Positions 59,599 through 64,000 of a stretch of 64,000 nt of DNA are shown one piece after another. The stretch's first letter is position 1, and each line of letters opens with the position of its first letter. The notes beneath the pieces are model-generated. The model did not search any database, had not been told where the DNA came from, and saw only the letters and a list, made by a program, of their open reading frames with translations. Source of the DNA: Chamaecyparis obtusa (taxonomy: Eukaryota; Streptophyta; Pinopsida; Cupressales; Cupressaceae); assembly GCA_027943335.1 (NCBI GenBank), contig BSBK01001534.1, positions 1,977,001-2,041,000 on the forward strand. Reading direction: 5' to 3'. The position numbers and the translations under genes are program-made.

Positions 59599-60017
59599 CC
59601 AATCATCATCATTGGGATGCACCCTTCCTGAATCCTTGTGTCATTTCAGGGCACATCATCCATCATCATCCTATCCACCATCAGTCCATCTTGGCTTTCT
59701 ATCCCAACTGGGGCATCATCTTGCATATCTTTGTAGCATCAGCTTCATCCTCATATCCCTTGTACATCCTATCTTACAGCATCATATCTCTTGTACATCC
59801 TTAGTCTTGCTCCTAGTCTTGTAGCAAGCCTTGATCTCAATCCAATCATCATCATTGGGATGCACCCTTCCTGAATCCTTGTGTCATTTCAGGGCACATC
59901 ATCCATCATCATCCTATCCACCATCAGTCCATCTTGGCTTTCTAGCCCAACTGGGGCATCATCTTGCATATCTTTGCAGCATTAGCTTCATCCTCATAGC
60001 CCTTGTACATCCTATAC
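59599..60017 (+). repeat. 243-bp-period tandem duplication
   Basis: ccaatcatcatcattgggat and the following 175 or so bases at 59599-59775 recur at 59842-60017 with few changes. Confidence 0.85.
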
Positions 60018-61397
60018 CTTGAGCTCATTTGTACATCCTATCCTGAGTCTCCACCTAAGCTCATTTGTACATATGTGTTTTTAGGTCCTATCCTCTGCTT
60101 CAATTAGCCCTTACATCATCAAAACCTTTATCTTTATCTATCTAAGTGTTTCAACAATCATCCCTTGGTCCTTTTGAGGTTCGAGTATCTTACCTATCTC
60201 TTGTCATAGGAATCCTAGTTCAGCAATCCATCATCGGTCTTCCTAGGATGTATCCTTCCTCATATCAAACCAAATAAAATAAAATTAGTCCTTAATCAAT
60301 CCAATCAATCATCCTCCATCATCCTACCTATGGAAAAAGGTGCGTGAGATACGTGTTATTTAATTTGTTCCTTTGGATCTTTGCTTATCTTTTGAGCTCC
60401 CTTGTAGCCATCTCCCTGTTTGTTGTATATATCATCTCATTTGTACATATCCTCATCATTCTTGCAACATCTTTGATTACATAACTTGTCCCATGCAGCC
60501 TCGTACTTCAACAACATCTTTTGTTGAATATTCTTAATCTCATGATTATCCTTGACTCATCATTTTCCAATGAACAACACAACATTCTCCTCATCAAAGA
60601 GGTCCTTACAGGATGTATCCTTCCTCGTGTCTGACATAATCTTTCATTATCAATCAAACAGGTCCGTGTAGGATGTATCCTTCCTCACATTTTGACCTAA
60701 TCTCCCCCTATCAATCCATCAATCTCTCTACTTGGAAAATAATGTCTTTTGGAGTTATCACAACTTCTCATTGTTCATCTCCTCAAGGTCGCCACAATCC
60801 TTTATATTATGGTGCACTGCAAATGAGGACGCTCTGAGGCATGACTTTTTTATCATCTTTTTACTTGTGTGTCAGTCATTTGTTTGTGGTTTCTCCAGCA
60901 TCATTTCCACCATGCCTTCTCTGGACTTCATGTGTGATGCTGGGACAACCCTTTGCATGCTTGTTTTTGTGTCAGTCCTATGCAATGCTGGTGATAAGGC
61001 CTTCAGTTCCCAGTAACCTTGGTAGGTCTCTAGTATTGCTATATCAAACTAGGTTGTGTTCTCAAAAATATCCAACACCATGAGCTCCCTAAATCCCCCT
61101 CATCTTGCATCATATAGATTAATCTTGCATCTTGCACCCTTCATATAGCTTCATCATGCATCACGCATCTCATATCATCTTGCATGCATGCATCTTTTCT
61201 CTTGGAAGGACATTTGTTTATCCCCCCTTCCCGTCTTTCTTCATCCTTTCCTTCCCTTTCTGTATTTTTTTTGAGAAAATTCCACAAAGTTTCATCTTTG
61301 TGTTATTTTTTTGAGGGGGCACAATCCCCTATTATTCTTCTATTCTAGCCTAGGGCATCTTATTTTCTTTGACACCATGCCACTTGCGGCATCACAT

Positions 61398-61412
61398 CAA
61401 AGAGGGGCAAAA
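61398..61412 (+). promoter_or_regulatory. Polypurine tract of element B
   Basis: Purine run aaagaggggcaaaa before TGTAGAGACC, identical in core to the gypsy A tract. Confidence 0.82.
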
Positions 61413-61585
61413 TGTAGAGACCTAAAAATCCAATTGCCAATTAAAATTATTTTTAGTTGACAAAAGTCCTGATGACATCATCATTTATTAATTAATTAAT
61501 TCATTATTATGATCATTATCCCTTCTCCTATTTTAATTAAAGAACCCCTCCCAAAAATATGTAAATCTAATTTTAATGATAATCC
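61413..61585 (+). repeat. Start of element B 3' LTR, broken by copia E
   Basis: It matches 26716 onward (aaaatcc..ttgccaattaaaattatttttag), with one change in the first ten bases (TGTAGAGACC). It breaks near aatgataatcc, where the copia E LTR starts. The rest of the LTR would lie beyond the window. Confidence 0.85.
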
Positions 61586-62811
61586 TATTATCTCTATTGA
61601 GCATTAAAGGTTTTCATTAGTATCAAAGGTTATCAAGACATTGGTCGGTTACCTATAATTAAGCCAATCAGTAACTACAAGCAAAATAGGTCAGTTGGTT
61701 AAAGTGTATACACCGAGCATCAGTTAGTTTACTGAGCTTCAAACACCGATACCGAGTGACAGTAAACATCGAGCATCAGAATGAACACCGAGTAGTTTAT
61801 ACAGTGTTTACCGAGGATCACAGAAAATGGCATAGTAATCAAGAATGGTACATTCTTCTATGAAAATGATTACAATAGATTAGAAAATGTTTTACCAAGA
61901 TCGAGAAAAATTTATTGTTGAGACTCTCATTAAATGTAATGAAGATCATATGTAATAGTTTGATCTAGGTCATTTTTGTACACTGTAGATCTTAGGGTTT
62001 TGTCTAAGATTTGTAAACCTAATTTTGTAAGCAACATAAAGCAATATGCTTTATAATTGTATGTTTGCATCATTTGTGATGTGAACTAATGTATGAATGG
62101 AGAAGCACTTGAAGTTCTAGCCAACCTTCAAGATTATCAGTTGACAAAGGAAGCAGAACAAAATTCAGAAGTTTATCAGATCAAGCAAAATCGGAATAGG
62201 CTTACCGAGCAGTTCAGAGTAGAGATTCATCACAGGAAAGGTGATATTTTATCAATATTTTATTGATCTGTATTAGATAATCAAGTTTTCATTTAGCAGA
62301 TAATTGTGTATTGCTTTCTAACAATTGTAATAGAGTTTTGGTTAAATCTCTTAACAGAGTAGACTTGACAGTCTTTTGTAAATCTCTTAACCAAGTGCAC
62401 ACTCAAGTAGTGTTGCTAAAATCCTATCACTAGGTAGATCTAGCTGATCTAACATGTTACTCTTAACAGGGTAAGATCACCAGAAGTGATCAAAACTTGT
62501 AGCCCTAACAGGAAAACCTTTTCTATCTACAGTAGTTAAGAATTTGTGGGTGTCATCCCCACTGTAGTTTTTACCTTCTAACAAGAGTTTCTGCATTACC
62601 AAAATACTTGTGTTATGGGAATGTCTTATTGTTGATTTCATATTATTTACTTCTGCAAGTTAAATGAATGAATGATATATGCATTTGATGCAAGTTATTT
62701 TGGAAGATTACATTGTTTACTAGTTCAGATCTGAAGGTTTAGAAGTGAAAGTTTTTGTGGGCACTAATTCACCCCTCCCCTCTCAGTACCCTATCTCTCC
62801 TAATTCCAACT
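61586..62811 (+). repeat. 5' LTR of copia E
   Basis: It runs from about tattatctctattgagc to cctaattccaac and is the reverse complement of the solo LTR at 33652-34873 with scattered changes. It is rich in ACCGAG motifs between 61690 and 61820. The first and last bases have decayed from TG..CA, so ends are uncertain by one or two bases. Confidence 0.85.
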
Positions 62812-62813
62812 AT

Positions 62814-62825
62814 TGGTATTAGAGA
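62814..62825 (+). promoter_or_regulatory. Primer-binding site of copia E
   Basis: TGGTATTAGAGA lies two bases after the LTR. It differs from the tRNA-iMet complement TGGTATCAGAG by one C-to-T change. Confidence 0.82.
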
Positions 62826-62875
62826 ATAGCTCTCTTATTTAATAGTTTAACCATTGAAGGGTAAAGATCTAAGTC

Positions 62876-64000
62876 ATGGAGAGGTATAAGCTAGATAAGA
62901 CTATTGAGAACTAGAAGATTCAGATGTAGATGTTTATGGAACAGTATAAGCAAGCTAAGGATGAACTAAAGAAAATGTTGGTTGAAAGGAAGAACCTAGC
63001 CATTCTACAAAATGAAGTTGGTTATCATGAAGAAGTGATTGATGATTTATTTGATCATATTGGATCCAGTTCTGGAAGTATTTTCGATGGATCTAAAAGC
63101 ATGATCTCTGATTTATCTGAAAAGAATTTGCATTTAACCGAACAAGTCAAAGCACTATAAATCGGTCAGGAATCTCAAATGGTGAGAATGGTAGAGATAA
63201 TGAACAATGCTAGATAGGCTGAACAAGAAAGAAATCTAACTATTGACAATCGAACACAAATAACTAAACAACTTCAAGAAAAAGAAATTGAAATACAGAG
63301 ACTCACTGACTACCATTTTCAAACATCTAATCAGATGATGGTTGTGAATCAAGAAGTCAACCGAGTGAATGGAGAACTGTCAAGAAAACTTGAAGAAGTT
63401 GCAAGACTCAGAGAGGAGAATGAAAAGCTGAGGAATGATGTGAAAACTCAACAGCAACACAATGAAATGAAGAAATTGGTTGAGGACAGTTCTAAGAAGA
63501 TTGATGACTTTTTGATTAATCAAAGAAGATTTGGGAGTAAAGCTGGTCTAGGCTATACCGACAAAGGAGAATCATCACAACAAGCTAAATAGGTCAACAA
63601 CAATCAAAATCAAAGACCTAAAGTGTTGATATGTTATCACTATGGCAAACCGGGACACACATCTAATGTTTGTAGAAGCTGAGCATAAGGTAAACCTCTT
63701 GTCACTCCTAAATTCAATGGATATTGTTACTACTGTGGAAAGTATGGTCATCAAGCTTATGAATGTAGAGCTAAACTAAATAATAGTGCTAATAATACTA
63801 CTGTTGAGAAGTTATGCTATACTTATAATAAACATGGACACACTGCACAAGAGTGTAAGGCTAAGATAAAACAAGTATGGACTCCTAAGCAGAAAACATA
63901 GTGCAAGCCTTATCAACCAAAGAAAAAAGGTAACTCTTATGTTTAGGATTACAACACATGGGCTAACTATATTGCATGTGGTAGATATGGGCACATTACA
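62876..64000 (+). pseudogene. Copia E gag, stop-broken, runs off the window
   Basis: ATG at 62876 (MERYKLDKTIEN, then stop). One frame continues to the window end. The middle is a predicted coiled coil (ELSRKLEEVARLREENEKLR, about 63381-63440), followed by FGSKAGLGYTDKGESS. Four zinc-knuckle units follow: CYHYGKPGHTSNVC, CYYCGKYGHQAYEC, CYTYNKHGHTAQEC and YIACGRYGHIT. Only the second has all four metal ligands; the others have a Cys-to-Tyr change. Coiled-coil gag with a GLGY/F box and several knuckles fits SIRE-like copia elements. Stops lie at about 62912, 62924, 63158, 63215, 63590 and later. Confidence 0.83.

Larger units (their letters stand above)
57858..61397 (+). other. 3' region of element B
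   Basis: Mostly CCATC/ATCC-rich sequence without a gene. An A-rich tract plus 'ggtgaaaacttggcaattcaa' at 58545-58660 matches the start of the gypsy A 3' region (17215-17320). The tail 60780-61397 matches gypsy A 17990-18572 (tgcaaatgagga, gtgtgatgctgg, cacttgcggcatc). Open stretches such as 58214-58501 or 59435-59824 are low-complexity and I do not call them genes. Confidence 0.55.
26716..61585 (+). mobile_element. Element B: non-autonomous Tat-like LTR element, split by CACTA and copia E
   Basis: It has 5' LTR 26716-27958, primer site 27962-27979, leader 27980-29103 and 54870-55820, a proline/serine-rich frame 55824-57857, a long 3' region, polypurine tract 61398-61412, and the start of the 3' LTR at 61413. 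Leader, primer site, 3' tail and polypurine tract are clearly related to gypsy A; gag-pol is absent. The CACTA element occupies 29104-54866 inside the leader, and copia E breaks the 3' LTR at about 61586. Without these insertions the visible element would be about 9 kb. It probably relies on Tat-type enzymes in trans, by inference from the shared cis signals. Confidence 0.8.

Overview
This window is a nest of transposable elements from a large, retrotransposon-rich plant genome. The plant origin rests on the Tat-type Ty3/gypsy element with two RNase H domains, the Ty1/copia elements with tRNA-iMet primer sites, and an En/Spm (CACTA) transposon with TNP2, DUF4218-like and DUF4216-like parts. 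A gymnosperm is plausible from the age and depth of nesting, but the sequence does not prove it. I see no intact host gene, no tRNA or rRNA gene and no CRISPR array.

Layout, left to right. (1) Positions 1-4590 and 20110-20955 are two halves of one minus-strand Ty1/copia element (copia D: LTR, RNase H, RT, integrase, protease, gag zinc knuckle). (2) Its integrase is split by a complete Ty3/gypsy Tat element (gypsy A, 4591-20109) with paired LTRs, primer site, polypurine tract and a perfect 5-bp target duplication, CTTAC. Gypsy A keeps its whole gag-pol in one frame broken only by stop codons. (3) At 20956-21158 and 25057-25587 lies a fragment of a second gypsy LTR family (family B). It is split by gypsy C (21159-25051), a gag-protease-only element with 5-bp duplication TATTA. 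(4) Positions 25588-26715 are unassigned. (5) Element B starts at 26716. It shares primer site, leader, 3' untranslated sequence and polypurine tract with gypsy A, but has a proline/serine-rich frame with a G-patch-like motif in place of gag-pol.

(6) Element B's leader is split by a CACTA transposon of about 25.8 kb (29104-54866) with 3-bp duplication AGA. It carries a decayed TNP2-type transposase (35387-39636), a SET-domain-like exon (40013-40765), a second decayed transposon gene partly duplicated in tandem (40917-44640), a fragment of nucleolar GTP-binding protein 1 (52056-52445), at least six long palindromes, and a solo copia LTR (33652-34873). (7) Element B resumes at 54870 and reaches its 3' LTR at 61413. 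(8) That LTR is broken at about 61586 by a plus-strand copia element (copia E) whose LTR, primer site and gag run to the window end.

Relative ages from nesting: copia D is older than gypsy A; the family-B LTR fragment is older than gypsy C; element B is older than both the CACTA element and copia E. Most stops in the decayed frames look like CAG/CAA/CGA/TGG codons changed by C-to-T or G-to-A transitions, as expected for long-methylated transposon DNA. The most unusual content is the SET-like and NOG1-like sequence inside the CACTA element, its palindrome array, and the gypsy A / element B pair.
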